In this document: piece after piece, positions 1-11,400 of the stretch
How positions within the stretch are numbered: position 1 is the stretch's first letter
How the letters are laid out: the number at the start of each line of letters is the position of its first letter
Assembly: GCA_964244295.1 (NCBI GenBank)
Contig: CAXTIG010000013.1
Location: forward strand, 62,001-126,000
Origin: JAJAZB01 sp964244295
Lineage (GTDB): Bacteria > Bacteroidota > Bacteroidia > Cytophagales > Spirosomataceae
Length of the DNA: 64,000 nt
Reading direction: 5' to 3'
Notes under the pieces: model-generated
The model's input: only the letters and a program-made list of their open reading frames with translations
Told to the model about the DNA's origin: nothing
Database searches by the model: none
Made by a program: the position numbers and the translations under genes

Positions 1-3000
1 TTCAGCGCCGAGCCGGTTCCGGCTACCGCTGAACCGGCGTTGACCCCTCCGATTTGTAGCTGGTAATTTACCCCCGTCTCCGAACCGCTTAGGCCGATGG
101 CTACGCCCGTACCGCCCGCGCAGAAGCTCCCGCCGCCCGTGACGCTGAAGGCCGTGGGCAGTGGGTTGACCGTCAGCGTAACCGCCGTGCGGGTGGCGCT
201 CACGCAGCCCGTAGTGGGGTTGCGGGCTTCAGCGTAAAACGTACCCGCCGCCGTCGGTGGGTAAAAAACCGAATTGCTCAACAACAGCGTTCCGCCGCTG
301 GCGGCGCTGTACCAGTCAATATCCTGAAAACTAACCGCACTCAGGGCCGGGAGCGGTTGCCCCTGGCAAATCGTCTGGTTGACCGCGTCGAAAGGAGGAT
401 CGGGCAAGGGATTGACAGTGACCGTCGCACTGCCCGTCATCGGAGCCGTGCAGGTCGTGCCGGGGTTGGTCGCTACGACCGTGTAGCTGCCCGTCGCCGT
501 GACAAGGCCGAAGTTCAAGGCCGAACCACTGCCGGGCAAAGCCGCGCCGATGTCGATCGCCCCGTTTTTCAACTGATAATTCACGCCTAATTCCGAACCA
601 CTCAGGCCGATGGTTACGCCGGTTCCGCCCGCGCAGAAACTGCCACCGCCCGTCACAGTGAAGGCTATGGGCAGGGGGTTGATGGTCAGCGTGACCGCCG
701 TGCGGGTGCTGCTCACGCAACCCGTGGTCGAGTTGCGGGTTTGGGCAAAATAACTCCCCGCTGCGGTGGGCGTGTACGAAGTCGAGCCACTGAACAGGGG
801 CGTTCCGCCGCTGGGGGCGCTGTACCAATCCACCGTTTCCCCACTGCTTACGCTCACGCTCAGCGCCGGAATGGTCTGGCCCTGGCAAATCGTCTGGTTG
901 ACGGGATTGGTCGGGGCGGCAATCGGCGGGCAGTTGCAGTCGGGGGCGGTGACGGGGAGCGTCGTCGTGCAGCCGTCGAGGGTAGCCATCAGGACGATGT
1001 TCTGGCCCGCCGCGATGCCGCTGACGGTGTTGCCCGAAACGGTTCCGAAATTACTCGTCACGGTTCCGTTGGAAGTAAAACTCACCGAGTAGGTCAGCAA
1101 ATCCGGGGCGCAACTTGTGCCGGTGGTGCTCAACGTGGGCAAGGGTTTGACCGTCACCGTCGTGGTCGCCGAAGCCGCCGAGGGACAGGCATTTTCGGTG
1201 CAGGTCACTGAGTAACTCCCGCCGGCGCTGACGGTAATGGCCGTCGTGTTCTGCCCCCCCGGACTCCACAAATAAGTGCCCGCGCAGCCGCTGGCCGTCA
1301 GCGTCACCGAGCCGCCCGCGCAGAAAGTCGTCGGCCCGCCCGCCGTAATCGTCGGCGGGGCAGGCCTGGGGTTGACCGTCACCGTCGTGGCTACCGAAGC
1401 CGCCGAGGGGCAGGAATTTTCGGTACACGTCACTGAGTAGTTGCCGCTGGCGCTGACGGTGATGGCCGCCGTGGTTTCCCCATTTGGACTCCAGGTGTAG
1501 GTACCGCCCGTGCAGCCGCTGGCCGTCAGGGTCACGCTGCCTCCGGCGCAGAAGGTCGTCGGTCCGCCCGCCGTGATGGTCGGCGGGGCCGGGGTTGGGT
1601 TCACCGTCACGATGACCGGAGCCGACGTAGCTTCGCAGCCGTTGGCATCCACGACGGAGACGGTGTAGCTGCCCGATTCGCCCACCGTAACCGAGGCGTT
1701 GCTGGAAAGCCCATCGTTGCCTTTTTTCCAGTAATACCCGCTGAAAGTACCCGTACTCAAGCCCACGAAGCCGCCCGCGCAGAACGTCAGCGGGCCGGAT
1801 GCCTGAATCACCGGGGTGGGCAGGGGGTTGACCGTCACCGTGCGGGTGGTGGCGGGCGAGGGGCAGCCGTTTTCGGTGCAGGTGACCGAGTAACTGCCGC
1901 CCGCCGTGACGGTGATGGCTGCGGAGTTTTGCCCGCCTGGACTCCAGAGGTAGCTGCCAGTGCAGCCGCTGGCGGTCAGGGTCGTGCTACCGCCGGTGCA
2001 GAAACTCAGCGTACCGCTCACGGTGGGGGCGGCGGGCGTGGGGTTGATCGTTAGCGTAACAGCCGTGCGGGTGCTGCTCACGCAGCCCGTGGTCGAGTTG
2101 CGGGTTTGGGCAAAATAACTCCCCGCCGCCGTGGGCGTGTAGGAAGTCGAGCCACTGAGCAAGGGCGTTCCGCCGCTGGCGGTGCCGTACCAATCCACCG
2201 TTTCCCCACTGCCTACGCTCACACTCAGCGCCGGAATGGTCTGGCCCTGGCAAATCGTCTGGTTGACGGGATTGGTCGGGGCGGCAATCGGCGGGCAGTT
2301 GCAGTCGGGGGCGGTGACGGGGAGCGTCGTCGTGCAGCCGTCGAGGGTAGCCATCAGGACGATGTTCTGGCCCGCCGCGATGCCGCTGACGGTGTTGCCC
2401 GAAACGGTTCCGAAATTACTCGTCACGGTTCCGTTGGAAGTAAAACTCACCGAGTAGGTCAGCAAATCCGGGGCGCAACTTGTGCCGGTGGTGCTCAACG
2501 TGGGCAAGGGTTTGACCGTCACCGTCGTGGTCGCCGAAGCCGCCGAGGGACAGGCATTTTCGGTGCAGGTCACTGAGTAACTCCCGCCGGCGCTGACGGT
2601 AATGGCCGTCGTGTTCTGCCCCCCCGGACTCCACAAATAAGTGCCCGCGCAGCCGCTGGCCGTCAGCGTCACCGAGCCGCCCGCGCAGAAAGTCGTCGGT
2701 CCGCCCGCCGTGATGGTCGGGGCGGCGGGAATCGGGTAGACTATCGTGGTTACCGAAGGTGCCGAGGAACAGTTGGTACCGGTACACGTCACCGAAAAAA
2801 AGCCGCTGGTGCTGACGGTAACGGCCGCTGTGGTTTGCCCACCCGGACTCCACAAATAACCGCCCGTGCAGCCGCTGGCCGTCAGCAGCACCGAGCCGCC
2901 CGCGCAGAAGGCCGTCGGTCCACCCGGCGTAATCATCGGCGTGACAATCGGATTCACCGTCAGCGTGACCGCCGTGCGGGTGCTGCTCACGCAGCCCGTG

Positions 3001-6000
3001 GTCGTGTTGCGGGTTTGGGCGTAAAACGTCCCTGCCGTCGTGGGCGTGTAACTCAGCGAACTGGCTTGCAATAACGTCCCGCCGCTGGCGGCGCTGTACC
3101 AATCCGCCGTTTCCCCACTGCCCACGCTCACGCTCAGGGCCGGAATCGGCTGGCCTTCGCAACTGGTCTGGTTCACCGGGCTGGTCGGGGCGTTTGGCAA
3201 GGGGTTGACCGTTACCGTGGCGCTGCCCGTCATCGTTGCCGTGCAGGTGGTCGTGGGGTTGGTCGCCACGACCGTGTAGGTTCCCGCCGCCGTGAACGTG
3301 CCGAAATTCAGGGCCGAGCCGGTTCCGGGCAAAGCCGCGCCCACGTTGGTCGCCCCGTTTTTCAACTGATATTCCACGCCCGTCTGCGAACCGCTCAGGC
3401 CAATGGCGACGCCCGTTCCGCCCGTGCAGTAGCCTCCACCGCCCGTGACGTTGAAGGCCGTGGGCAGGGGGTTGACCGTGCGGGTCCGGGTGATGCTGTT
3501 GGTGCTCGTGCAACCCGTGCTGCCCACCCGCGAACGGAAAAGGATGGTTTGGCTTACGCCCGGTGCCACGCTGACGGTGATGGTTTGGGGGAACGAACCC
3601 GTCAAAACCGTGCTGGAAGCACCGATGGTGTATTCCACCTGGTCGCCCCCGGCGCCGGGGGAAACGGTGAAGCTAAAGTCCTGAGCCGTCGCCGCGCAGA
3701 CGGTCTGGCTCGCGGGTGTGGAAACACTCGGCGAGGCGGGGACGGGATTCACCGTCAACGTATTCGAGAGCGTACGAACGCAGCCCGTCGTGGAATTGGT
3801 GGCGACGACGGTGTAGGTACCCGCCGTGGTTAGTTCGGCAGGGAAGGAAATCGTCGAACCGGTACCCGTGATGGTTTGCAAAGCCGTCGGGTTTCCCGAA
3901 AGAAACAGCGCGTACGAAATGCCGCTCTGCGTAGCCCGCACCCGCGCCTTCGTCGTGGAACCCAGGCAGAGGCTCAGGTCAGCGGTGCCCGAGGAATTGA
4001 AGGCCAGGATTTTATCTTCCGGCAGCGGGTTCACCGTCACCGTCACGGTGAAACTCGCTCCGGCGCAGGCCCCGGTCTGGCTGGTGGGTGTGACGGTGTA
4101 CGTCACCGTTTGGGGCGTCGCGGTGGTGTTGTTCAGGGTTTGGGTGAGGTTAAACCCTGACCCGGCGCTTTCGCCGCCCACGTTGGGGTTATCGGCCACC
4201 GTCCAGGCGAAGGAACTGGGTACGGCGTTGGTGATGCGGGCTTGCAGGGGCACGGTTAGGGGTGCGTCCGAACACACCGAGGCGGTGCCGTTGCTGCCCA
4301 CGGGCACGGGGTTGACCGTCACCGTGACGGTGAACGTGGCGCCGAGGCAACTACTCGCACTGCCCATCGGCGTGATGGTGTACACCACCGTTTGGTTCAT
4401 ACCCGTGGAATTAGTCAGGGTTTGGGTGATGAAATCGCCGCTGCCCGCCGCTTCGCCGCTAACGCTGGGGTTGTCGGCGACCGTCCAGGTGAAACTGCTG
4501 GCGACCGAGTTGGTGATCTGGGCCTGCAAATCCACATTCAGCGCGGTGCCCGAACACACCGCCGCCGTGCCGTTGCTACCAGCGGGCGTGGGTCTGACCG
4601 TTACCGTGATCGTAAACGGATTCCCGACGCAGCCGCCCACTTCGGCGGTGGGGGTAATCGTGTACACCACCGTTTGGTTCGTACCCGTGGAATTAGTCAG
4701 GGTTTGGGTAATGTAATCGCCGCTGCCTGCCACGTCGCCGCTGACGCTGGGGTTGTCCACCACCGTCCAGGCAAAATTGCTCGCCACCGAGTTGCCGATG
4801 CGGGCCTGCAAGTCCACGTTCAGGGCCAGACCCGAACACACCGGGGCCGTGCCGTTGCTGCCCACCGGCAGGGGGTTGACCGTCACGGTGACGGTGAATG
4901 TAACGCCGACGCAAGCACCCGTTTCGCTCGTGGGCGTGACGGTGTACGTGACCGTCTGCGGGGTGTTGCTGCTGCTGGTCAGGGTTTGGGTGATGAAATC
5001 GCCACTGCCCGCCGTTTCGCCGCTGATGTTAGGGTTGTCGGCCACCGTCCAGGTGAAACTGCTGGGCACCGGGTTGGTCACCAGGGCCTGCAAATCCACG
5101 TTCAGCGCGATGCCGGAGCAGGTCGCCGCCGTGCCGTTGCTGCCTACGGGCAACGGATTCACCGTCAGCGTGACGCTGCCACCGGGGCTGGTGTTCTGAC
5201 AGGAGGTGTTGAGGTTGGTGATGTTGGTCAGCGAGTAGGTTTTGCTGCTGATGGGGTTGACCGTAACCGGGATGGGGCCGCCGTTGTACTGGTTGCTAAG
5301 CGTGGTCGAATTGGTGCCGTCCGAGTAGGTAAAGTCGTAGTTTTGGGCAAGGGGGGCCAGCGTGACCGTTAGCGTGGCGCTTTGTCCTTCGCAAATCGGG
5401 GTGGTGCTCAGGCTGAGGCTACCCGTGGGTTTGGGGAAAAGCTGAAAACCTTCTAACGCCCGGGACGTGCAGCCCAGGTTATCGGTGATGTCGTAGTAGA
5501 TAAGCCCGTTTCCGTTCGCCGCAACCAGTCCCGTCACCAGCCCGGTATTGTCCACCGACACCGAAAGGGGCGCGTTGGTACTCCAGGCGAAACTGCTCAG
5601 CGTCCGCCCGGAAGCCAGGCCGGGGTTTCCGATGTATTGCCGCGTGGCCCCTTCACAGATGTTGAAGCCGTCGGGCAGCGTAATGCTGGGGGCGTTGGGG
5701 CTGGCGTTGTGCGTGAGTGTAACCGTCACCACCGCGCTGACGCAGTTGGTGGCACTAGTGCGGCTGCGCAGGTAAATCGTGCGGGTAGTACCCGCGTCCA
5801 CGACCCGGCCGATTAGAATCGGGAACGACCCGCTGGCGCTGTTTACACCAATGGTGAAGGCCGCGTCATCGGCAATTTCCAGCACGTCGCCCCCGCTGCC
5901 CGGCCCGGCCAGGGTGATGCTGAATTCGTATTGGCCCTGGTTGGTACACACGGTTTGGTTGGCCGGGGCGGTGGGTGGGTCGGGGGTGGGGTTGACGGTC

Positions 6001-7319
6001 AGTGTAAACGCTTCCGACCACACCACGCCCCCATCGCCACTCACCCGGCAGTAGTACAGGCCCGCGTCGGCGGGTTGTACGTTGCTCAGGTTGAGCGTGG
6101 CGGTGTTCTGCCCGCTCACCGGCTCGTCGGTGTCGGGTTCATTTTTATACCATTGGTAGCTGAGCGGAGCGCCGCCCGGATTCTCGCCGGTGGCCGTGAC
6201 CGTGCTGCTGGCTGGCCCACCCTGGCAGACGGTTTGGGTAGCGGGGGTGGGTTGTTGGGTGGGGGTGGTAGGCGCGACGGGGCCGGGTTCGGTGAAAATA
6301 TCAATCCGGTCAGAAATGGCTTCGTTGTCACCAACAAGGTAGGTTCCCCCTGCAAAAAATGCCTTCCCCTCGGCACTCGTGGCACCAATGTCCCCCCGTG
6401 CCTGGGAAAGGGTAGCCGTACTCCAGGTGTTGGTGGCCGTATCGTAAATATCGACTACGTTCGAAAACCCAAGGCCACCAGACCTCCTCCCGCCGGCAAA
6501 GAAGACCCGGGATCCAACACTGGTGGCGGCTAAACTGTAACGGGCTTGGGAAAGGGTAGCCGTACTCCAGGTATCCGTAGCGGTATCATAAATGTCAACT
6601 GTATTTACCTCGTAACCACCCGCGCCATTGCCGCCCGCGAAAAAAACTTTGCCCCCCGCGCTTGTCGCAGCCGGACGACTCCGAGCCTGGGAGAGGGTAG
6701 CCGTACTCCATGTATCCGTAGCGGTGTCGTAAATATCAACTGTGTTGAGGGGAGTGCCGTGACCAACTACATCAAGTACCTCGCCACCGCCAAAAAAAAC
6801 TTTACTCCCACTACTTGTTGCTGCCACTCCCGCCTTTCGCGCAGAAAGGGTTACCTCACTCCACGTAATCGGATTAACGTTTGTATTGTAGATTACTACT
6901 TTGTTATCCCCGTGGATAAACGCTTTTCCTCCCGCACTAGTCGCCGCCGTCTTGACTCCTAGTCCGAAGTGTGTTCCACTGCTCACAATGTCTTGCCCAA
7001 TATCGTAGATACTGACATTACCGCTCCCACACCCAATACCGATTACAACGAATACTCTTCCTCCGGCGGTGGTGGCAGACGGATTAGAGTTGCCGCAGCC
7101 TACAAAGGCGATGTTCCAGGTCCCTGAAGCTACAGTATAAATGTCCAAGCGGTTCGAACCACTTCCCAAGCCGCCCGCAAAGAAAACTTTGCCCTCGGCG
7201 CTGGTCGCGGCTATGTACGCTCGACCCACCGGAATCGTCGCTGTCGTCCATTGAGCGGACAGACTCGACATTTGAAAAAGCAACGCCACGATAAGCAGCA
7301 ACTGGTAAAAAGTTTTCAT
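1..7319 (-). CDS. Giant secreted Kelch/Ig-like repeat protein (3' end outside window)
   Basis: The frame is open from an ATG at 7319 to the left edge, so at least 2439 residues are visible and the C terminus is missing. The N terminus (MKTFYQLLLIVALLFQ, then an SLSAQ cleavage-like site near residue 23) is a signal peptide. Residues about 25-340 carry repeated segments of the type TSAGGKVFFAGG...DIYDTATDTWSTATLSQAR, which resemble Kelch or galactose-oxidase propeller blades. The rest is a long series of Ig-like/PKD-like modules with recurring phrases such as GGPTTFCAGGSVTLTASGC, VNPLPVGSNGTA and NQTICQGQTIPALSVSV. Such proteins in Bacteroidota are usually exported by the type IX system and act at the cell surface or as adhesins. 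A sorting domain is expected beyond the edge but cannot be seen. Function is inferred only. No stop interrupts this frame; ORFs in other frames are shadows of the repeats. Confidence 0.85.
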   Translation of the reverse strand, partial: MKTFYQLLLIVALLFQMSSLSAQWTTATIPVGRAYIAATSAEGKVFFAGGLGSGSNRLDIYTVASGTWNIAFVGCGNSNPSATTAGGRVFVVIGIGCGSGNVSIYDIGQDIVSSGTHFGLGVKTAATSAGGKAFIHGDNKVVIYNTNVNPITWSEVTLSARKAGVAATSSGSKVFFGGGEVLDVVGHGTPLNTVDIYDTATDTWSTATLSQARSRPAATSAGGKVFFAGGNGAGGYEVNTVDIYDTATDTWSTATLSQARYSLAATSVGSRVFFAGGRRSGGLGFSNVVDIYDTATNTWSTATLSQARGDIGATSAEGKAFFAGGTYLVGDNEAISDRIDIFTEPGPVAPTTPTQQPTPATQTVCQGGPASSTVTATGENPGGAPLSYQWYKNEPDTDEPVSGQNTATLNLSNVQPADAGLYYCRVSGDGGVVWSEAFTLTVNPTPDPPTAPANQTVCTNQGQYEFSITLAGPGSGGDVLEIADDAAFTIGVNSASGSFPILIGRVVDAGTTRTIYLRSRTSATNCVSAVVTVTLTHNASPNAPSITLPDGFNICEGATRQYIGNPGLASGRTLSSFAWSTNAPLSVSVDNTGLVTGLVAANGNGLIYYDITDNLGCTSRALEGFQLFPKPTGSLSLSTTPICEGQSATLTVTLAPLAQNYDFTYSDGTNSTTLSNQYNGGPIPVTVNPISSKTYSLTNITNLNTSCQNTSPGGSVTLTVNPLPVGSNGTAATCSGIALNVDLQALVTNPVPSSFTWTVADNPNISGETAGSGDFITQTLTSSSNTPQTVTYTVTPTSETGACVGVTFTVTVTVNPLPVGSNGTAPVCSGLALNVDLQARIGNSVASNFAWTVVDNPSVSGDVAGSGDYITQTLTNSTGTNQTVVYTITPTAEVGGCVGNPFTITVTVRPTPAGSNGTAAVCSGTALNVDLQAQITNSVASSFTWTVADNPSVSGEAAGSGDFITQTLTNSTGMNQTVVYTITPMGSASSCLGATFTVTVTVNPVPVGSNGTASVCSDAPLTVPLQARITNAVPSSFAWTVADNPNVGGESAGSGFNLTQTLNNTTATPQTVTYTVTPTSQTGACAGASFTVTVTVNPLPEDKILAFNSSGTADLSLCLGSTTKARVRATQSGISYALFLSGNPTALQTITGTGSTISFPAELTTAGTYTVVATNSTTGCVRTLSNTLTVNPVPASPSVSTPASQTVCAATAQDFSFTVSPGAGGDQVEYTIGASSTVLTGSFPQTITVSVAPGVSQTILFRSRVGSTGCTSTNSITRTRTVNPLPTAFNVTGGGGYCTGGTGVAIGLSGSQTGVEYQLKNGATNVGAALPGTGSALNFGTFTAAGTYTVVATNPTTTCTATMTGSATVTVNPLPNAPTSPVNQTSCEGQPIPALSVSVGSGETADWYSAASGGTLLQASSLSYTPTTAGTFYAQTRNTTTGCVSSTRTAVTLTVNPIVTPMITPGGPTAFCAGGSVLLTASGCTGGYLWSPGGQTTAAVTVSTSGFFSVTCTGTNCSSAPSVTTIVYPIPAAPTITAGGPTTFCAGGSVTLTASGCAGTYLWSPGGQNTTAITVSAGGSYSVTCTENACPSAASATTTVTVKPLPTLSTTGTSCAPDLLTYSVSFTSNGTVTSNFGTVSGNTVSGIAAGQNIVLMATLDGCTTTLPVTAPDCNCPPIAAPTNPVNQTICQGQTIPALSVSVGSGETVDWYGTASGGTPLLSGSTSYTPTAAGSYFAQTRNSTTGCVSSTRTAVTLTINPTPAAPTVSGTLSFCTGGSTTLTASGCTGSYLWSPGGQNSAAITVTAGGSYSVTCTENGCPSPATTRTVTVNPLPTPVIQASGPLTFCAGGFVGLSTGTFSGYYWKKGNDGLSSNASVTVGESGSYTVSVVDANGCEATSAPVIVTVNPTPAPPTITAGGPTTFCAGGSVTLTASGCTGGTYTWSPNGETTAAITVSASGNYSVTCTENSCPSAASVATTVTVNPRPAPPTITAGGPTTFCAGGSVTLTASGCAGTYLWSPGGQNTTAITVSAGGSYSVTCTENACPSAASATTTVTVKPLPTLSTTGTSCAPDLLTYSVSFTSNGTVTSNFGTVSGNTVSGIAAGQNIVLMATLDGCTTTLPVTAPDCNCPPIAAPTNPVNQTICQGQTIPALSVSVSSGETVDWYSAPSGGTPLFSGSTSYTPTAAGSYFAQTRNSTTGCVSSTRTAVTLTINPLPIAFTVTGGGSFCAGGTGVTIGLSGSELGVNYQLKNGAIDIGAALPGSGSALNFGLVTATGSYTVVATNPGTTCTAPMTGSATVTVNPLPDPPFDAVNQTICQGQPLPALSAVSFQDIDWYSAASGGTLLLSNSVFYPPTAAGTFYAEARNPTTGCVSATRTAVTLTVNPLPTAFSVTGGGSFCAGGTGVAIGLSGSETGVNYQLQIGGVNAGSAVAGTGSAL
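859..1334 (-). repeat. Long internal duplication, copy 1
   Basis: This 476-bp stretch reads as identical to 2224..2699, offset 1365 bp (455 codons). Similarity continues with mismatches on the 5' (lower-coordinate) side. It covers several Ig-like modules of the giant protein. Confidence 0.85.
2224..2699 (-). repeat. Long internal duplication, copy 2
   Basis: Second copy of 859..1334. The offset is a multiple of three, so the reading frame is kept. Identity ends at a C/T difference at 1335/2700. Confidence 0.85.
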
Positions 7320-7518
7320 GGCAAAAGAGGGTTGGTTAGAAAAAAGAAAAGGATGAAAAACCAATCGTAAGCGACGAGAGAAAAAGCTGACCCAAACCGG
7401 TCGGCCTCCAAAACCCTCCATCGAAGTGTTTTCCGAAAAAGTTTCCGTTTCGTCAGGGCTGGATTGAAGGGTAGTTGCGGGCCAAAGTACCGGGCTGAGA
7501 GGATCGGGAGCAAGGGGG

Positions 7519-7548
7519 AAAACACCCCCTGAATCGGGGGGTGTTTTT
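7519..7548. terminator. Hairpin with A/T flanks upstream of the giant gene
   Basis: Arms AAAACACCCCC and GGGGGTGTTTT around a short loop form a strong symmetrical hairpin about 170 bp upstream of the start at 7319. It could terminate readthrough or act as a leader attenuator. Confidence 0.5.
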
Positions 7549-8365
7549 CCCGTTTTCCAATTCCCGATGGGCAATCGTCAGGATGTTTCGGTTACGAAGC
7601 GAATGTCGGTGGGTTCAACCAGAAATGAATGAACCCAAACGCAGGAGAAGCACCGGGCGAACCCCTACGAAAGCAGGAGAAGGATTTCATTGGGAGAGAG
7701 AGTAAAAATGAGTCAGATGGGGAGAGAAGAGAGGAAAAAGGCAGGGGAAACGCCGGAAAAGAAAAAGGCGCTACGGACCGGCGCGACTGGTTTTAGGCCG
7801 GGCGTTCGGTAGAGAAAAAGGCCATAAGGTGGGGTTGGGTACTGCGTGTTTCATGGTTAGAGGCTGAGAGAGACGAAACCGCCCCGGCGAGCCGGGTGCT
7901 CGTGGGTTAGTCGTAAATCGTTGGAAAAAAGGCAACTGGCTTAGCCGAAGGGCGTTTGGGCCTCAAACCTACCCACAGGAGCCGGGAGGCCATTATGTAA
8001 CTGCGACAAAGTGAGGTTAGATCCGGAGGAAGAAGTAAAGGAGTACCGCATCAGAAACCAGGGTTAGATGTCCATGACCGAAAACGTTGATGGGGTCATT
8101 TCCCTGGCGGGGCAAACGAGGCGGCGCTGGGGCCACCGTTCGGGCGAAGTGCGGCCTCGAACGTGAACAAATAAACCGAATTGGCGGCTAACTGTCGACT
8201 GACGTGAGTTAGGATTTTAAGAAATTGATCGAACGGTAAAAATGGGGGTGAAATCAGGGTTGGAAATGGGAGAGCGCTTCCGAAGTCCAACCGCCCTTCG
8301 CATTCCATGCCGGGACAGCTCAGGGTGACAGACCTTCTCAACGTCACATTCAAACCCGCTTCAAG

Positions 8366-8401
8366 AAAAAGAGCCTTCCGCCGAAGCAGAAGACTCTTTT
8401 T
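8366..8401 (-). terminator. Terminator of the beta-helix/Ig-like T9SS gene
   Basis: Arms AAAAAGAGcCTTC and GAAGaCTCTTTTT lie 30-65 bp downstream of the minus-strand stop at 8431 and end in a T run on that strand. Confidence 0.7.
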
Positions 8402-8430
8402 GTACTCCCAAAAAATTTACAAAAACCGCC

Positions 8431-11400
8431 TCAGTGCATCACTTTGATGGTTTTGCTTTCCTTCCCACTGTTGACGCGCAACAAATAAAGACCACCGGGC
8501 TGGCGGGCGATGTCCCAGGTCAGCACGTCTTCTTCCCCTGCCCGGTCGATAACCTGCTGGCGGACGGATTGCCCGGTGGGGTTGTAGAGGTCAACCTCCA
8601 CCCGCTGACCTTCGGCTCCGCTGATGGCAATCCGCAGTTTGCCTTCCGGCGAGGGGTTGGGACTCACCCGCACTTGCAGGCCCGTTGGTGCGGGGGCCAC
8701 CTCGCGCGTGTTGGTGCAGGCTTTCACCTGGAAGGCTCCGCTCAGGCCGCTGGTCACGACGGGGCTGCTGCTCACAATGCGGATTTTGTAGCCCGTGCCC
8801 AGGGGGGTGTTGGTTGGAATCGTCAGGGTGCTGGTGCCCGGGTTGACGGCGCCCAGGCTTACCGGGCTGCCGAAGTTGCCCGCCGCGTCCGAGAGTTGGG
8901 CCGTGAAGGTGTTGCCCCCAAAAAACACGCAGCTAATCCCGAACGACACCCGCACGTTCTGGCCCACACACGCCGGCCCAGCGATGACCAGGGGAGCGGT
9001 GCTGAAACTCGGTACCCGCACCGAGAAGGGTGCGCTCCCCGACGAAATCTGCGCCGGCAGAGTGCCTACAATCCGCACCCGGTAGCCGTTGCCCGCCACC
9101 GTGTTCTGCGGCATCGCCACGGAGTTGTTGATGCCGGGATTCACCGTGCCCAAGCTCACCGGACTACCAAAGGCTCCCGCTGCATCCGAGAGTTCGACCG
9201 TGAAGGTATTGCCCGACGGGAATCCGCAGCTGGTGGTCGTGAAGGTGACGGTGAAATTCTGCCCCGCGCACACCGGCGTCTGGCTCGTCGTGGGGGTGGA
9301 GGTGAAGGCCAGGCCCGTTACTTTAAACGATACGGAACTGGCCGCGCTCGTGGCAGCCGGCAGGCTGCTCACCACCCGGATACGGTAGGTGTTGCCGCTG
9401 GGGATGTGGGCGGGAATCTGTACCGAGTTAGTACCCGGCGTGACCGTGCCCAGGCTGGTGGGTGAACCAAAGTTCCCCGCTGCGTTGGAAAGTTCAGCGG
9501 TGAACACGTTGCCCGTAGGGAAGGGACAGGTCCCTACGGCAAAACTAAACGTAATCGACTGGTTGGCGCAGATGGTCTGATTGGCGGCCAGCACCGGGGC
9601 ACCGTTGAAGGCTGAGGCCGTGACTGTGACCAGCGCCGAGCCGCTGACAGGTTGCGAACAAGTGCCCTGGCTGACCGAGACCAGCGCGTAGGTGGTGGTG
9701 ACGATTAGCGCCCCCGTCGAGATCGTGGCCGTACCGCTGCCGTTGAGGGTGACTTGCTGGTTGTTGCCATTGGCGGTGTAAAAAACCGTGGCATTGGGCG
9801 TACCGCTGAAGGTAAGGGTAGCCGACTGCCCGTTGCAAATCGTGGTCGTGCCGCTGATGCTGGCCGTAGGCTGGGATTCGACCGTAACGATCGTGGCCAC
9901 CGAGGCGGGCGAGATGCAGGTATTTTCCGTGCAGGTAACGGTGTAACTCCCGCTGGCACTGACGGTGATGGCTTGGGTGGTCTGGTTGCCCGGACTCCAC
10001 AAATACGTCCCGCTGCACGCGCTGGCCGTCAGCGTGACCGAGCCACCCGTGCAGAAGGTCGTCGGCCCGCCCGCCGTAATCGTCGGCGTGGCCGGAATCG
10101 GGTTGACCGTTACCGTCGTCGCCACCGAGGACGGAGAGGTGCAACCAAGTTCGGTACACGTCACCGAGTAGCTGCCGCTGGCACTGACGGTGATGGCTTG
10201 GGTGGTCTGGTTGCCCGGACTCCACAAATACGTCCCGCTGCACGCGCTGGCCGTCAGCGTGACCGAGCCACCCGTGCAGAAGGTCGTCGGCCCGCCCGCC
10301 GTAATCGTCGGCGTGGCCGGAATCGGGTTGACCGTTACCGTCGTCGCCACCGAGGACGGAGAGGTGCAACCAAGTTCGGTACACGTCACCGAGTAGCTGC
10401 CGCTGGCNNNNNNNNNNNNNNNNNNNNNNNNNNNNNNNNNNNNNNNNNNNNNNNNNNNNNNNNNNNNNNNNNNNNNNNNNNNNNNNNNNNNNNNNNNNNN
10501 NNNNNNNAGGACGGAGAGGTGCAACCAAGTTCGGTACACGTCACCGAGTAGCTGCCGCTGGCGCTCACGGTGATGGCCGCCGTGGTTTCTCCACCCGGAC
10601 TCCAGGTGTAGGTACCGCCCGTGCAACCACTGGCCGTCAGGGTCACGCTGCCTCCGGCGCAGAACGTCGTCGGTCCACCCGGCGTAATCGTCGGGGCGGC
10701 GGGGGCATTCACCGTAACGACCAGCGTAATCGGGTCGCCCACGCAATCCCCGGCGCTGAGGGTGCCACTGTTGTCGATGTCGAAAAACGGCGTGTACACC
10801 TGCGTGAGGGTACCCTGCGTACCCGACGACAGGCCGTAGGGGCCGTAGGTGGCCCCAAAATAACCCACCGTGTTGGCAGGAGTGATGATGCGATCCACCG
10901 GACTCACGCCCGATCCGCTGTAGGTAATCGGGTCACCGGAAAGGGTGATCTGTTCGCGCAGGAAAACCTGAGTGTTGGGATTGGGTGTGAAGCCCGACAG
11001 CGTCAGCGATCCCTCCTGGCAAACATCGACCGAAATCTGGGCGCTGGGGGTGCTGCTGCTGGCCGAAACGGCGCTGCCGTTGCCCTGGGCCGTGAAGCCA
11101 ATGACGGGCGGCGCGGTTACCGTAACCGTTTGAGTCGCGCTGCCCGTGCAGCCGTTTACGTCCGTCACCGTGTAGGTAATCACGGCGCTGCCCAGGGTTA
11201 CCCCGCTCACCTCGCCCGTCGAGGCGTTGACCGTCGCGACCGGCGTGTTGTCGCTGCTCCAGATACCGCCCGTCGGTGCGCCCGTCAGGGTGATGGTGCC
11301 CGCCAGGCACACGAGGCTACTGCCCGTGATGGTGGGCGCAGGGCCGGTGGGCGTCCCTTTCGTGCGGAAGGGCAGGGTACTGGTGTTGGTATTGCCGGAG

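Larger units (their letters stand above)
7320..8430. other. Intergenic region between the two giant genes, no convincing gene
   Basis: About 1.1 kb without a credible gene. A minus-strand frame at 8096..8353 (85 codons) has no recognisable features and is probably spurious. The region holds two terminator-like hairpins, annotated separately, and presumably the promoter of the downstream giant gene. Confidence 0.6.

Noticed and set aside
2416..3513. 365-codon minus-strand ORF rich in H, G, R and D
   Set aside because: It is a frame-shifted shadow of the Ig-like repeats of the giant gene, whose true frame is open from 7319 to the edge.
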